From positions 142,695 through 206,694 of the forward strand of contig JAHBZT010000006.1 in the NCBI GenBank assembly GCA_019635315.1: a stretch of 64,000 nt of DNA, written 5' to 3'. Every line of letters begins with the position of its first letter. The first letter of the stretch is position 1. The notes beneath the pieces are model-generated. The model was not told the origin of the DNA. It saw only the letters and a list, made by a program, of their open reading frames with translations, and did no database searches. Below, piece by piece: positions 30,582 through 39,709 of this stretch. This stretch comes from Rubrivivax sp. (GTDB lineage: Bacteria; Pseudomonadota; Gammaproteobacteria; Burkholderiales; Burkholderiaceae_C). Position numbers and translations under genes: made by a program.

Positions 30582-30872
30582 TCAGGCGCGCGCGCGCATC
30601 GCGGTGCGCGCCTGGACGAAGCCGAAGGCGTAGTCGACGGCCTCCAGCAGCTGGCGTTCGCTCTCGCCGCGCTCGCGCTCGCTGAGGTAGAAGACGAAGT
30701 CGACCTCGTGGCGGATGTAGCGCGGCGGCAGCCGGTTCAGCGCCACGCAGGCCACGTCGGCCAGCAGGTCGGGCTTGTGCATGAGGCCGGGGAAGCGATC
30801 GGCGTGGCGCACGACGGCCTCGTAGACGGCGCGTTCGTTGTGGTTGCGGACGGAGGAGAAATCGGCGCTCAT
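30582..30872 (-). CDS. ComFB family protein (possible cyclic-dinucleotide receptor)
   Basis: A 96-residue protein of the late-competence ComFB family. Family-like segments are NERAVYEAVVRHADRFPGLMHKPDLLADVACVALNRLPPRYIRHEVDFVFYL, in which LNRLPPRYIRHEVD is the conserved core. ComFB proteins have recently been reported to bind cyclic dinucleotides, including c-di-GMP. Being directly upstream of and co-transcribed with a GGDEF cyclase makes that role attractive here. The link is inference from position and family; the gene itself has an ATG at 30872. Confidence 0.8.
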   Translation of the reverse strand: MSADFSSVRNHNERAVYEAVVRHADRFPGLMHKPDLLADVACVALNRLPPRYIRHEVDFVFYLSERERGESERQLLEAVDYAFGFVQARTAMRARA

Positions 30873-30948
30873 GGTCGGGCTCCGCCCCGCCAGCGGGGCA
30901 CGACCGGATATCGGCGCCGTCGCGGCGGACTGTAGGCGCCGCCCGTGG

Positions 30949-31860
30949 TCAGGCCGCGGGCTGCACGCGCAGCGAGAAGTCCACCGCCTTCAGGTCCTTG
31001 GTCAGGTGGCCGATCGAGATGCGGTGCACTCCCGTGGCGGCGATGTCGCGCAGCTGCGCCAGCGTCACGCTGCCGGAGACCTCCAGCAGCGCAGGGGCTG
31101 CCGCTGCGGCATTGACGGCCACCGCCTCGCGCATGCGCGGCAGGTCGAAGTTGTCCAGCAGCACGCTGGTCGCGCCATGGACCAGCGCCTCGCGCAGCTG
31201 GGCGAGGGTCTCGACCTCGATCTGGATCTCGACGCCGGCGTCCAGCGCACGCGCCGCCGCCAGCACCTGCGCCACGCCGCCGGCGGCCGCGATGTGGTTC
31301 TCCTTGATCAGGATGCCGTGCCACAGCGCCAGGCGCTGGTTGTGGCCGCCGCCGGTGCGCACCGCATATTTCTGCGCCTGGCGCAGGCCGGGGATGGTCT
31401 TGCGCGTGTCCAGGATCTGCACGCCCTGCGGCAGCGGCGAGGCGCCGGCCACCGCGTCGACATGGCGCCGCGTCTCGGTGGCGGTGGCCGACAACAGCTG
31501 GATGAAATTGAGCGCCGGCCGCTCGGCGGCCAGCAGCGCGCGTGCATCGGCCTCGATGCGCAGCACGACCTGGTCGGGGTCCATCCACGCGCCTTCGGCC
31601 ACCTGCCAGTCCAGCGCGGCCGACGGGTCCAGCGTGCGCACGACGGCGTCGAACCAGTCGCGGCCGCAGAGCACGGCACGCTCGCGGCACAGCACGCGCG
31701 CGGCGACGCGCTCGCCCGCCGGCACCAGCAGCCCGGTCCAGTCGCCGCGGCCCAGGTCCTCGGCCAGCGCGTCGCGCACGTTGCGCGCGCGGGCGTCCTC
31801 GAGCGTCTCGTCGCGCTCGCTGAAGGCGACGGCACCGGCGCGAGGTCCCGCGCCGTTCAA
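30949..31860 (-). CDS. nadC: Nicotinate-nucleotide pyrophosphorylase (carboxylating)
   Basis: A 303-residue cytoplasmic enzyme that converts quinolinate and PRPP into nicotinate mononucleotide in de novo NAD synthesis. Conserved residues lie in [52 protein letters not shown] (about residues 150-180) and ILIKENHI, all part of the PRPP/quinolinate site; the C-terminus has the [23 protein letters not shown] barrel strands. The likely start is TTG at 31860, which overlaps the nadA stop (TTGA), giving a normal length. No in-frame ATG is nearby. Confidence 0.9.
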   Translation of the reverse strand: MNGAGPRAGAVAFSERDETLEDARARNVRDALAEDLGRGDWTGLLVPAGERVAARVLCRERAVLCGRDWFDAVVRTLDPSAALDWQVAEGAWMDPDQVVLRIEADARALLAAERPALNFIQLLSATATETRRHVDAVAGASPLPQGVQILDTRKTIPGLRQAQKYAVRTGGGHNQRLALWHGILIKENHIAAAGGVAQVLAAARALDAGVEIQIEVETLAQLREALVHGATSVLLDNFDLPRMREAVAVNAAAAAPALLEVSGSVTLAQLRDIAATGVHRISIGHLTKDLKAVDFSLRVQPAA

Positions 31861-32969
31861 GCGGCCCCCAGGTGGCGCACGTGCCCGCGCTGCGCCGGCG
31901 CCAGCGCGCCCGGATTCGCCTTGACGAAGTCCAGCATGCGCTCGATGCAGCCGGCGGCCTTGGCGCGCACCGGCTCGGGCACCAGCACCTCGCCGCCGCC
32001 CTGCTCCAGGCAGGACAGCACGCCCTGCAGCGCATTCATCGCCATCCAGGGGCAGTGCGCGCAGCTCTTGCAGGTGGCGCCGGTGCCGGCGGTCGGCGCC
32101 TCGATCAGCGTCTTGTCCGGCGCCAGCTGGCGCATGCGGTGCATCAGGCCGTTGTCGGTGGCGATGATGTATTCGCGCGCCGTGCCGTTGACGACCGCCT
32201 GCAGGATCTGCGTCGTGCTGCCGACCACGTCGGCCTGGTCGACGACGCTGTCCGGCGACTCCGGGTGCACCAGCACCAGCGCGTCCGGGTGCTCGCGGCG
32301 CAGCAGTTCCAGCTCCAGGCCCTTGAATTCGTCGTGCACGATGCAGGCGGCATTCCACAGCAGCATGTCGGCGCCGGTCTGCTGCTGGATCCAGTGGCCC
32401 AGGTGGCGGTCGGGGGCCCACAGGATCTTCTGGCCCTGCTCGTGCAGGTGGCGCACGATGGCCAGGGCGCAGGAGCTGGTGACCATCCAGTCCGCGCGCG
32501 CCTTCACCGCGGCGCTGGTATTGGCATAGACGACGACCTGGCGGTCCGGATGGGCGTCGCAGAAGGCGGCGAATTCGTCCGGCGGGCAGCCCAGGTCCAG
32601 CGAGCAGGTAGCCTCCAGGTCGGGCATCAGCACGCGCTTGTGCGGCGACAGGATCTTGGCCGTCTCGCCCATGAAGCGCACGCCGGCGACGACCAGCGTC
32701 TGCGCCGCATGGTCGCGGCCGAAGCGCGCCATCTCCAGCGAATCGGCGACGCAGCCGCCGGTGGCCAGCGCCAGGTCCTGCAGGTCGCCGTCGACGTAGT
32801 AGTGCGCGACCAGCACCGCTCCGCGTGCCTTCAGCAGTTCGGCGGCGCGCTGCATCGCGCGTGCCTTCTCGGCCGGCGGCAGGCCGGGCGGCACCTTGGC
32901 CCAGGCATGCTCGGTGGAGCAGGCGCCGCGGGCGTCCTGGCGCGTGTAGTCGTAGATGACGGCATTCAT
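31857..32969 (-). CDS. nadA: Quinolinate synthase A
   Basis: A 370-residue [4Fe-4S] enzyme that condenses iminoaspartate and dihydroxyacetone phosphate to quinolinate. Typical segments are [65 protein letters not shown] (about residues 95-130), [23 protein letters not shown], and a C-terminal [18 protein letters not shown], holding the cysteines for the cluster. It forms a nadA-nadC unit through the TTGA overlap; nadB is not here. ATG at 32969. Confidence 0.93.
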   Translation of the reverse strand: MNAVIYDYTRQDARGACSTEHAWAKVPPGLPPAEKARAMQRAAELLKARGAVLVAHYYVDGDLQDLALATGGCVADSLEMARFGRDHAAQTLVVAGVRFMGETAKILSPHKRVLMPDLEATCSLDLGCPPDEFAAFCDAHPDRQVVVYANTSAAVKARADWMVTSSCALAIVRHLHEQGQKILWAPDRHLGHWIQQQTGADMLLWNAACIVHDEFKGLELELLRREHPDALVLVHPESPDSVVDQADVVGSTTQILQAVVNGTAREYIIATDNGLMHRMRQLAPDKTLIEAPTAGTGATCKSCAHCPWMAMNALQGVLSCLEQGGGEVLVPEPVRAKAAGCIERMLDFVKANPGALAPAQRGHVRHLGAA

Positions 32970-33080
32970 GGCCGGCTGTCCTTCCCGTCGTGGGGAGACG
33001 ATGGTAGCCGGCCGCGCGCCGGCTGCGCGGCGCGGGGGCAGGCGGGCCTTGACCGGGCTCAGCGCCGGATCAAGGCCGCA

Positions 33081-33965
33081 TCACGGGGCGGTCGCGAAGA
33101 AGCGGCTCGGCGGCTGGCCGACGGCGCGCCGCACCATCGCGCTGAAGGCGCTCGCGCTGGCATAACCCAGCTCGGCCGCGATGGTGGCCATCGGCTGCTT
33201 GCGCGCGGCCATCGCCAGCGCGTGCGCCAGCAGCACCTGCTGGCGCCACTGGCCGAACGAACTGCCGAGTTCGCTGCGGAACAGCCGCGCCACCGTGCGC
33301 GGGCTGGCGCCGATGTGCGCGGCCCAGTCCTCCAGCGCGGTCCAGCGCGTCGGGTGGTCCAGCATGGCCTCGCACAGCCGGCGCAGCCGGTGGTCCGCGG
33401 GCAGGTCGATGCCCAGCCGCACCGGCGCTGCGCGGCGCAGCTCGTCCAGCACCAGCGCGGCGATGCAGCGCTCGCGCTCGTCCGGCGCCTGCGCACCGGG
33501 CGCCGTGTCCAGGTGCGGCACCAGTTCGCGCAGCAGCGGCGAGACCTCCAGCACGCGGCATGCCGGCCAGCGCTCGAACGGCGACGCGGCATCGGGCGCC
33601 TGTGCATCGGCCAGGAAGCGCGCCGACGGGTGCACGTACAGCGTGCGGATCTCGGCGTCCTCGAGCACGGTGACCACATGCTCGACGTCCGGCGGGATCC
33701 ACAGCGCGCGCGACGGCGGCACGATGTAGGTGCTGCGCGCCGCGCTCATGCGGATCACGCCGGTGCTGGACATGGCGACCTGCGCCCAGGGGTGGCGGTG
33801 CGGCACGATGTGCGTGGCGGCGGCCAGCCGGCGCAGCTTGGCGCGCAGCGGGCGCTGCTCGCTGGGCGCGTAGGCCAGCGGGTCGATCGGCGGCACGCTG
33901 GCGCGCCGCACGGCCTGGGGCGGCGTGGTCGGCGGACGCAGCGGGGTCAGCAGGCCGGCGGGCAT
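33081..33965 (-). CDS. AraC-family regulator with cupin sensor (NimR-like)
   Basis: A 294-residue cytoplasmic regulator. Residues about 45-130 form a cupin-type sensor (THIVPHRHPWAQVAMSSTG, YIVPPSRALWIPPDVEHVV), and residues about 190-290 form the AraC double helix-turn-helix (WAAHIGASPRTVARLFRSELGSSFGQWRQQ, then ATIAAELGYASASAFSAMVRRAVGQPPSRFF). The layout is that of E. coli NimR/YeaM, which represses a neighbouring MFS exporter gene. Here too an MFS gene is divergent, 138 bp away, with a GGTTG-N11-CAACC dyad between them. Confidence 0.85.
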   Translation of the reverse strand: MPAGLLTPLRPPTTPPQAVRRASVPPIDPLAYAPSEQRPLRAKLRRLAAATHIVPHRHPWAQVAMSSTGVIRMSAARSTYIVPPSRALWIPPDVEHVVTVLEDAEIRTLYVHPSARFLADAQAPDAASPFERWPACRVLEVSPLLRELVPHLDTAPGAQAPDERERCIAALVLDELRRAAPVRLGIDLPADHRLRRLCEAMLDHPTRWTALEDWAAHIGASPRTVARLFRSELGSSFGQWRQQVLLAHALAMAARKQPMATIAAELGYASASAFSAMVRRAVGQPPSRFFATAP

Positions 33966-34018
33966 GGTCGGATCAGGGGCAGGGAACCGGCGGCGTGGGC
34001 TGGCAGGATCTCGACAGA

Positions 34019-34039
34019 GGTTGGCATCCTATCGCAACC
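34019..34039. promoter_or_regulatory. Inverted repeat between AraC-type regulator and MFS gene
   Basis: GGTTG (34019-34023) and CAACC (34035-34039) form a dyad with an 11-bp centre, in an AT-richer patch midway between the divergent genes. It is a candidate operator for the NimR-like regulator. Confidence 0.45.
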
Positions 34040-34103
34040 ACGCCGCCGGGTGGCCGCCTACGATGCCTGCCAGTTTCCTGCCGCCACACCACCCGCCTCC
34101 CGC

Positions 34104-35366
34104 ATGACCACGCTCGCCGCTCCGGCCCCGCTGCGCGCCGACGCCCACACCATCGGCGTCGTCAGCATCGCGCACGGCCTCTCGCACTTCTGCCAGCTGG
34201 TCGTGCCGCCGCTGTTTCCGTGGATCGGGGCCTCGTTCGGCCTGTCCAACACGCAGCTCGGGCTGCTGATGTCGGTCTTCTTCGTCGTCTCCTTCGTCGG
34301 CCAGGCGCTGGCCGGCTTCGTCGTCGACCGCTATGGCGCGGCGCGCGTGCTGTACGGCGGCCTCGGCCTGCTGGCGCTGGCCGCGCTGGGCCTGGGTGCC
34401 AGCCCGTCGTATGCGGTGATGCTGGTCTTCATGGCGGTCGCGGGCCTGGGCAACTGCGTCTTCCACCCGGTGGACTTCTCCATCCTCAACGCGCGCGTCA
34501 GCCAGCCGCGACTGGGCCATGCCTATGCGGCGCATGGCATCTCGGGCAACCTGGGCTGGGCGCTGGCGCCGGTGTTCGTGGTCGGCATCGCGCATGGCAC
34601 CGGGTCGTGGCGGCTGGCGCTGTTCGCGGTGGCGGCGGTGGTGGGTGCGGTGCTGGCCGGGGTGTGGATCTTCCGTGCCTGGCTGACCGTCGAGCCGCAT
34701 GCGGATACGCCGCGGCGCAGTGCCGCCGCCGCGCCGGCTGCCGCGCCGGCAGCCGCGGGCGGCACCTTCGACTTCCTGAAGCTGCCGGCGGTGTGGAGCT
34801 GCTTCGCCTTCTTCTTCATCTTCGCGCTCGCGCTGGGCAGCATCCAGACCTTCGCGCCGTCGGCCGCCGGCCGGCTGCACGACGTGCCCGCGGCCCAGGT
34901 CGCGATCTGCCTGTCGATCTACATGGCCTGCGCCGCCGCCGGCATGGTGCTCGGCGGCTTCCTGGTGCGCGACCCCAGCCGCAGCGCGCGCATCGTGGCC
35001 GCCGGCTTCGGCGCCTCGGCCACCGTGGCGCTGCTGATCGCGCTGGGCGACTGGCCTTCGCTGATGGTGCCGGTGCTGTTCGGCCTGATGGGCTTCGGCG
35101 GCGGCATCGCCGGCCCCTCGCGCGACCTGCTGGTCAAGCAGGCGACGCCGCCCGGCGCCACCGGGCGCGTCTACGGCGTCGTCTACTCCGGGCTGGACGT
35201 CGGCATGACCATCGCGCCGGTCGTCTTCGGCGCGCTGATGGACGCCGGCGCCTACCGCGAGGTCTGGCTGGGCGTGGCCTTCGCGCAGCTGGTGCTGATC
35301 GCGACCGCCTTCAACGTCAAGCGCAATTGGCGGCGCCCGCCGCCGGCGGCCGCCGCCGCGGTCTGA
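34104..35366 (+). CDS. MFS transporter
   Basis: A 420-residue major facilitator with 12 hydrophobic helices and a low-complexity Ala/Pro loop of about 20 residues between the halves (about 205-230). The motif after helix 2 is GFVVDRYGAARVLYGG (about residues 68-83), a form of the MFS loop G-x-x-x-D-R-x-G. The N-terminus (VVSIAHGLSHFCQLVVPPLFPWIGASFGLSNTQLG) is close to the fosmidomycin-resistance (Fsr) branch of exporters. The likely role is efflux or uptake of a small organic acid or drug; its divergent AraC partner probably controls it. Substrate unknown. Confidence 0.85.
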   Translation: MTTLAAPAPLRADAHTIGVVSIAHGLSHFCQLVVPPLFPWIGASFGLSNTQLGLLMSVFFVVSFVGQALAGFVVDRYGAARVLYGGLGLLALAALGLGASPSYAVMLVFMAVAGLGNCVFHPVDFSILNARVSQPRLGHAYAAHGISGNLGWALAPVFVVGIAHGTGSWRLALFAVAAVVGAVLAGVWIFRAWLTVEPHADTPRRSAAAAPAAAPAAAGGTFDFLKLPAVWSCFAFFFIFALALGSIQTFAPSAAGRLHDVPAAQVAICLSIYMACAAAGMVLGGFLVRDPSRSARIVAAGFGASATVALLIALGDWPSLMVPVLFGLMGFGGGIAGPSRDLLVKQATPPGATGRVYGVVYSGLDVGMTIAPVVFGALMDAGAYREVWLGVAFAQLVLIATAFNVKRNWRRPPPAAAAAV

Positions 35367-35402
35367 CCGGATCGCGCCGCGCCTGCGGTTGGGCCGGCAG
35401 CG

Positions 35403-36281
35403 TCAGACGCAGCGCCGGTGCCGTTCGATGCAGGTGTCCAGCGTCTCGCCGCCGTCGCGCTGCCACCAGTCGCGCGACGAGAAGATCTCGACCTCGGCAT
35501 AGCCGGCGTAGCCCTGGGCCTCGACCAGCGCGCGGATGCGCGGCAGGTCGATGACGCCGTCGCCCGGCATGCCGCGGTCCTCGAGCAGGTCGCGCGTCGG
35601 CAGCCGCCAGTCGCAGACGTGGTAGGCGAGCAGGCGCTCGCGGCCGGCGCGTTCGATCATCGCGGCCAGCTTGGGGTCCCACCAGCAGTGGTAGACGTCC
35701 AGCGCCACGCCCAGTGCGCCGCTGCGCGCAGGGTCCAGCGCGTCGCACAGGTCCAGCGCCTGCTCCAGCGTGTTGATGCAGGCGCGGTCCGCGGCATACA
35801 TCGGGTGCAGCGGTTCGATGGCCAGCGGCATCGCGCGCTCGTGCGCGTCGGCCAGCAACCGGGCGATGCCTTCGGCGACCTGGGCCCGTGCGGCGGCGAT
35901 GTCCTTGTGCGCCGGCGCGCCGGCCAGCGCGCCGGGCAGGCCGCCGACGACGAGCACCAGGCAGGGCGCGCCGAGTTCGCAGGCCTCGTCGAGCGCGCGC
36001 CGGTTGTCGTCGCGCGCCGCCTGGCGCCCGGCGTCGTCGCTGTAGGTGAACAGGCCGCCGCGGCAGTAGCCCGAGAGTTCCAGCCCATGCGCGCGCAGCG
36101 TGCGCGCGGTGGCCGCGAGGCCGGCCGCCGCGACCTGGTCGCGCCACGGCGAGACCGCGCGGATGCCGCGCGCCGCGCAGGCGTCCAGGATCTGCAGCAG
36201 CGGCCAGTCCTGCCCGCGCTGGCGGCGCACGGTGGCCGTGTTGATGGACAGCCAGCGGTGGTCGGCCGAGAAGTCCCTCAA
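35403..36281 (-). CDS. Sugar phosphate isomerase/epimerase-like TIM-barrel protein
   Basis: A 292-residue xylose-isomerase-like TIM-barrel protein, last gene of the PhyH operon. Features are the N-terminal LSINTATVRRQ, AVSPWRDQVAAAGLAATARTLRAHGLELSGYCRGGLF, and likely metal ligands Glu in PLAIEPLHP (about residue 152), Asp in VALDVYHCWWDP, and Glu in YAEVEIFSS. Such enzymes isomerise or epimerise sugars, or dehydrate sugar derivatives. The start is a TTG at 36281 with TGAGGA 5 bases upstream; no in-frame ATG is usable. Gap to the preceding DUF993 gene is 7 bp. Substrate unknown. Confidence 0.82.
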   Translation of the reverse strand: MRDFSADHRWLSINTATVRRQRGQDWPLLQILDACAARGIRAVSPWRDQVAAAGLAATARTLRAHGLELSGYCRGGLFTYSDDAGRQAARDDNRRALDEACELGAPCLVLVVGGLPGALAGAPAHKDIAAARAQVAEGIARLLADAHERAMPLAIEPLHPMYAADRACINTLEQALDLCDALDPARSGALGVALDVYHCWWDPKLAAMIERAGRERLLAYHVCDWRLPTRDLLEDRGMPGDGVIDLPRIRALVEAQGYAGYAEVEIFSSRDWWQRDGGETLDTCIERHRRCV

Positions 36282-36288
36282 GCCATCC

Positions 36289-37479
36289 TCACGTCGGCAC
36301 CCCGTGCAGCGCCAGCAGCGTGCGCATGCGCTGCACCGCCAGGTCCGGCTGCTCGATCAGCCCGGCCGCGTCGGCGAGACGGAACAGCTCGGCGAAGTGC
36401 GGCAGCGAACGCGTGCTCTGCTGGCCGCCGACCATCACGAAGTGGTCCTGGTGGCCGTTGATCCAGGCCATGTAGACGACGCCGGTCTTGTAGAAGCGCG
36501 TCGGCGCGCGGAAGACGTGGCGCGACAGCGGCACCGTCGGCGCCAGGATGGCGTGGAAGCGCGTCTCGTCGCCGGCGGCCAGCGCGGCCAGCGCGGCGCT
36601 GGCCGCCGGCGCGATGGCGTCGAAGATGCCCAGCAGCGCGTCGCTGTGGCGCTGGTTGGGGTGTTCGCCGCTGCCGTCGCCGGCGATCAGCTCGGCATAG
36701 TTGAAGTCGTCGCCGGTATACATGCGCACGCCCGGCGGCAGGCGCCGGCGCATGCGGATCTCCTGGTCCTTGTCGAGCAGCGAGATCTTGATGCCGTCGA
36801 CCTTGCCGGCATGGGCGTGGATGACGCCGAGCGCGGTGTCCATCGCCGCGGCGACCGTCGCACCGCCCCAGTAGCCCTTCAGCGCCGGGTCGAACATGTC
36901 GCCCAGCCAGTGCAGGATCACCGGCTCCCTGGCCTGGCGCAGCACGCGGTCGTAGACCCGTTCGTAGTCGGCGGGGCTCCGGGCGACGCGCGCCAGCGCG
37001 CGGCTGGCCATCACGATGAGACGGCCGCCCAGTGCCTCGATGGCGGCCATCTGCTCCTCGTAGGCGCGGATCACGTCGTCGATGCCGCGCGCGGCCTCGG
37101 GCGCCAGGTGGTCGGTGCCGCAGCCGCTGGCGAGGAAGGCGCCGGGCAGGTCGCGCGCGGCGTCGATCGAGCGCCGGATCAGTTGCAACGAGGTCGGCCA
37201 GTCCAGCCCCATGCCGCGCTGCGCCGTGTCCATCGCCTCGGCCACGCCCAGGCCCAGGCTCCACAGCCGGCGCCGGTAGGCGATGGTGGCGTCCCAGTCG
37301 ATGGCGCAGTCCAGCCAGGGGTCGACGGCGGCACGCGCATCGGCGACCACGTGCGCGGCCGAGAACGCGATGCGGTTGAGCCTGGTGCCCGGCGCGGCCG
37401 GCGTGAACGAACCGGGGCCGCGCAGCGTGTACGGCTGCAGCGTGCCGTCGGCGGCGGGGAGCGTGATCGTGTGCGGCAT
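36289..37479 (-). CDS. DUF993 family protein (DHDPS-like barrel)
   Basis: A 396-residue protein of the DUF993 family, distantly related to dihydrodipicolinate synthase/N-acetylneuraminate lyase aldolases. Segments supporting this are RIAFSAAHVVAD, IDDVIRAYEEQMAAIEALGGRLIVMASRALA (about residues 133-163), REPVILHWLGDMFDPALKGYWG, KVDGIKISLLDKDQE with a candidate Schiff-base lysine (about 230), and MYTGDDFNYAELI. The family is usually found next to Gfo/Idh/MocA oxidoreductases and TIM-barrel isomerases, exactly as here, and is thought to act in catabolism of an unknown sugar or polyol. ATG at 37479. Confidence 0.85.
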   Translation of the reverse strand: MPHTITLPAADGTLQPYTLRGPGSFTPAAPGTRLNRIAFSAAHVVADARAAVDPWLDCAIDWDATIAYRRRLWSLGLGVAEAMDTAQRGMGLDWPTSLQLIRRSIDAARDLPGAFLASGCGTDHLAPEAARGIDDVIRAYEEQMAAIEALGGRLIVMASRALARVARSPADYERVYDRVLRQAREPVILHWLGDMFDPALKGYWGGATVAAAMDTALGVIHAHAGKVDGIKISLLDKDQEIRMRRRLPPGVRMYTGDDFNYAELIAGDGSGEHPNQRHSDALLGIFDAIAPAASAALAALAAGDETRFHAILAPTVPLSRHVFRAPTRFYKTGVVYMAWINGHQDHFVMVGGQQSTRSLPHFAELFRLADAAGLIEQPDLAVQRMRTLLALHGVPT

Positions 37480-37486
37480 CGCCGAC

Positions 37487-38665
37487 TCAGACCGCCAGCG
37501 GCGGCACGTCGATCCAGCGGCGTTCCCGCCAGCTCTGCAGCGCGGCCTCGACCAGCTGCACGCCCTTCGCGCCTTCGACGAGGTTCCACCGGTAGGGCGC
37601 GTCCTCCGCGACATGGCGGATGAAGGCCTCCCACTGGATCTTGAAGCCGTTGTCGTAGGTCTCCGTGTCCGGGACCTCCTGCCACTGCTCGAAGAAGTTC
37701 ATCGTCTGCTTGACGTCCGGGTTCCACACCGGGCGCGGCGTAGCGACGCGGCTCTGCGCGCGGCAGCTCTGCAGGCCGGCCACCGCCGAACCGTGCGTGC
37801 CGTCGACGTGGAAGGTCACCAGGTCGTCGCGGCGCACGCGCGTCGTCCACGAGCTGTTGACCTGCGCCACCACCGGCTCGCCGCCGTGGCCCTTGAGCTG
37901 CAGCGTCGCATAGGCGGCGTCGTCGGCCGTGGCGCCGTAGGCCTGGCCGCTTTCGTCCCAGCGGCGAGGGATGTGCGTCGCGCCCAGGCAGGACACCGAC
38001 TGCACCTCGCCGAACAGGTTGTCCAGCACGTAGCGCCAGTGGCACATCATGTCCAGAATGATGCCGCCGCCGTCCTCGGCGCGGTAGTTCCAGCTCGGGC
38101 GCTGGATGGGCTGCAGGTCGCCTTCGAAGACCCAGTAGCCGAACTCGATGCGCACGCTGAGCAGGCGCCCGAAGAAGCCGGCGCGGCGCAGCATGTCCAG
38201 CTTGCGCAGCCCGGGAAGGAACAGCTTGTCCTGCACCGCGCCATGCTTCAGGCCGCGGGCCTCGGCGGCCTTCGCCAGCTTCGCGATCTCCAGCGCCTCG
38301 GCCAGGTTGGTGGCGATCGGCTTCTCGCAGTAGACATGCTTGCCGGAGCGCAACGCCTGTGCCAGCAGCTGCGGCCGCATCTGCGTCGTGCCGGCATCGA
38401 AGAACACCGTATCGGCAGGGTTGGCCAGCGCCGCGGCGAGGTCGGTGCCCCAGCGCTCGATGCCGTTCGCGCGCGCCAGCGCCGCCACCTTGTCGGCGTT
38501 GCGGCCGATCAGGATGGGGTCGGGCATCACGCGGCGGCCGTCGGCCAGCGCCACACCGCCCTGCTGGCGGATCGCGACGATCGAGCGCACCAGGTGCTGG
38601 TTGGTGCCCATGCGGCCGGTGACGCCGTGCATCACGATGCCCAGACGCTCGCTGCGTTCACTCAT
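37487..38665 (-). CDS. Gfo/Idh/MocA family oxidoreductase
   Basis: A 392-residue NAD(P)-dependent dehydrogenase. The N-terminal Rossmann domain begins LGIVMHGVTGRMGTNQHL (about residues 8-25) rather than the strict GxGxxG, and the family motif is HVYCEKPIATNLAEALE (about 109-125) with the catalytic-site lysine in EKP. The C-terminal substrate domain contains GGIILDMMCHWRYVLDNLFG, with the H in the MCH segment a likely catalytic residue. Substrates are usually sugars or inositols; not identifiable here. It is 46 bp downstream of the PhyH gene, in the same operon. ATG at 38665. Confidence 0.87.
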   Translation of the reverse strand: MSERSERLGIVMHGVTGRMGTNQHLVRSIVAIRQQGGVALADGRRVMPDPILIGRNADKVAALARANGIERWGTDLAAALANPADTVFFDAGTTQMRPQLLAQALRSGKHVYCEKPIATNLAEALEIAKLAKAAEARGLKHGAVQDKLFLPGLRKLDMLRRAGFFGRLLSVRIEFGYWVFEGDLQPIQRPSWNYRAEDGGGIILDMMCHWRYVLDNLFGEVQSVSCLGATHIPRRWDESGQAYGATADDAAYATLQLKGHGGEPVVAQVNSSWTTRVRRDDLVTFHVDGTHGSAVAGLQSCRAQSRVATPRPVWNPDVKQTMNFFEQWQEVPDTETYDNGFKIQWEAFIRHVAEDAPYRWNLVEGAKGVQLVEAALQSWRERRWIDVPPLAV

Positions 38666-38711
38666 GTCGTTCGCTCGTCTCTTGTGCGTGGGGAAGGGCG
38701 GCCGCCGGGCA

Positions 38712-39455
38712 TCAGCTGATGCGCAGCTTGAGCGTGTCGTCGTAGGGCAGCGCCGGGTGCTCGAAGAAGGTGTGCGCGTTGACGTAGTGCAGCGCGCAGG
38801 CGCGGCGCCAGCGCGTCGACAGGTTGGGCGCCGACTGGTGGAAGGTGTTGCCGTGGTGGAAGGACACGCCGCCGCGGCGCACCGGCGCCGGCGACATCGG
38901 CTGGCGCGCCAGGATCTCCGGCGGCAGCTGCAGGTTGTAGGGCTCGTCGGCCGGCGCGACATGCGCATAGACCGGGCCCTGGTTGCTGCCGTCGCCGAAA
39001 TACAGGCAGCCGTTCTCCAGCGTGGCGTCGTCGAGCGCGATCCAGGCCGTGACGACGCCCTCCTCGTCGTTGGGGCCGAAGTAGAAGTTGTCCTGGTGCG
39101 CCGGCTTGGGGCCGCCGCCTTCGGGCGGCTTGAAGAAGATCTGGCTGAAGTAGACCGACACCCCGGGGCCGATGAACTGCTCCACCAGGGCCACCAGCGC
39201 CGGCGTGCGCGCCAGCTCGCGCACCGCGGCGCGGTGGTGGTGCGGGTTGTCCAGCTTGCGCAGCACCGAGCGCGCCTTCACGCCGCCGTCGACGTACCAG
39301 GCGCGCTGCGCGGGCGGCAGCTCGGCCAGGAAGGCCTCGCCCCAGGCCTGGATGTCCTCGATCAGCGCGTCGGTCGTGCGCTGGTCGAACAGCCCGGGCA
39401 CCGTGAGGTGTCCGGTGTGGCGGTACAGGGCCAGGTCGGCTTCGCTCAGCGCCAT
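38712..39455 (-). CDS. Phytanoyl-CoA dioxygenase (PhyH) family protein
   Basis: A 247-residue Fe(II)/2-oxoglutarate-dependent dioxygenase-like protein. The metal-binding H-x-D is in PKPAHQDNFYFG (about residues 117-127) and the distal histidine in GGVSFHHGNTFHQSAPN (about 199-215), with the 2-oxoglutarate arginine likely in the following STRWRRACALHYVN. It should hydroxylate a small substrate. It is the first gene of a four-gene operon and has the conserved promoter and TetR-type palindrome upstream (39484-39530). ATG at 39455 (MALSEADLALYR); the 39530 start would lie upstream of the transcription start. Confidence 0.87.
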   Translation of the reverse strand: MALSEADLALYRHTGHLTVPGLFDQRTTDALIEDIQAWGEAFLAELPPAQRAWYVDGGVKARSVLRKLDNPHHHRAAVRELARTPALVALVEQFIGPGVSVYFSQIFFKPPEGGGPKPAHQDNFYFGPNDEEGVVTAWIALDDATLENGCLYFGDGSNQGPVYAHVAPADEPYNLQLPPEILARQPMSPAPVRRGGVSFHHGNTFHQSAPNLSTRWRRACALHYVNAHTFFEHPALPYDDTLKLRIS

Positions 39456-39483
39456 GGTGCAGGGTCCTCGGGTCGGGTGCGCG

Positions 39484-39530
39484 TTCCCTAGTTGGTGAAT
39501 TATCGTAGGTCGCGAGCCGCGTCGCGTCAA
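39484..39530 (-). promoter_or_regulatory. Promoter and TetR-type operator of the PhyH operon (site A)
   Basis: Read on the minus strand: -35 TTGACG (39530-39525), 17-bp spacer, -10 TACGAT (39507-39502), two bases, then the palindrome-like TTCACC-AACT-AGGGAA (39499-39484), 10 of 12 matches to TTCACC-N4-GGTGAA. The operator covers the expected transcription start, the position for a repressor. It lies 29 bp upstream of the PhyH ATG. Confidence 0.6.
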
Positions 39531-39588
39531 GCGGGCCGCCGCGGCCGCGCCCCGGCCCCAGAGGACAGACCTGCGGGAAGCCGCTGCC

Positions 39589-39651
39589 TTGACAGTGCCG
39601 GGGAGGCGGCCGGATACTGGCCCGGTCCCGAAAAATTAACCATACGGGTAA
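39589..39651 (+). promoter_or_regulatory. Promoter and TetR-type operator of the tctC-like gene (site B)
   Basis: -35 TTGACA (39589-39594), 18-bp spacer, -10 GATACT (39613-39618), then TTAACC-ATAC-GGGTAA (39636-39651), 9 of 12 matches to the shared palindrome, at about +10 to +25. It is back to back with site A in the same 254-bp intergenic region, so one repressor could switch both divergent units. Confidence 0.58.
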
Positions 39652-39709
39652 CACGACGGTTTGCGGGCGCGCCGGTCGCACGCCTGCGCCACAGCCAGGA
39701 GACGAGACG

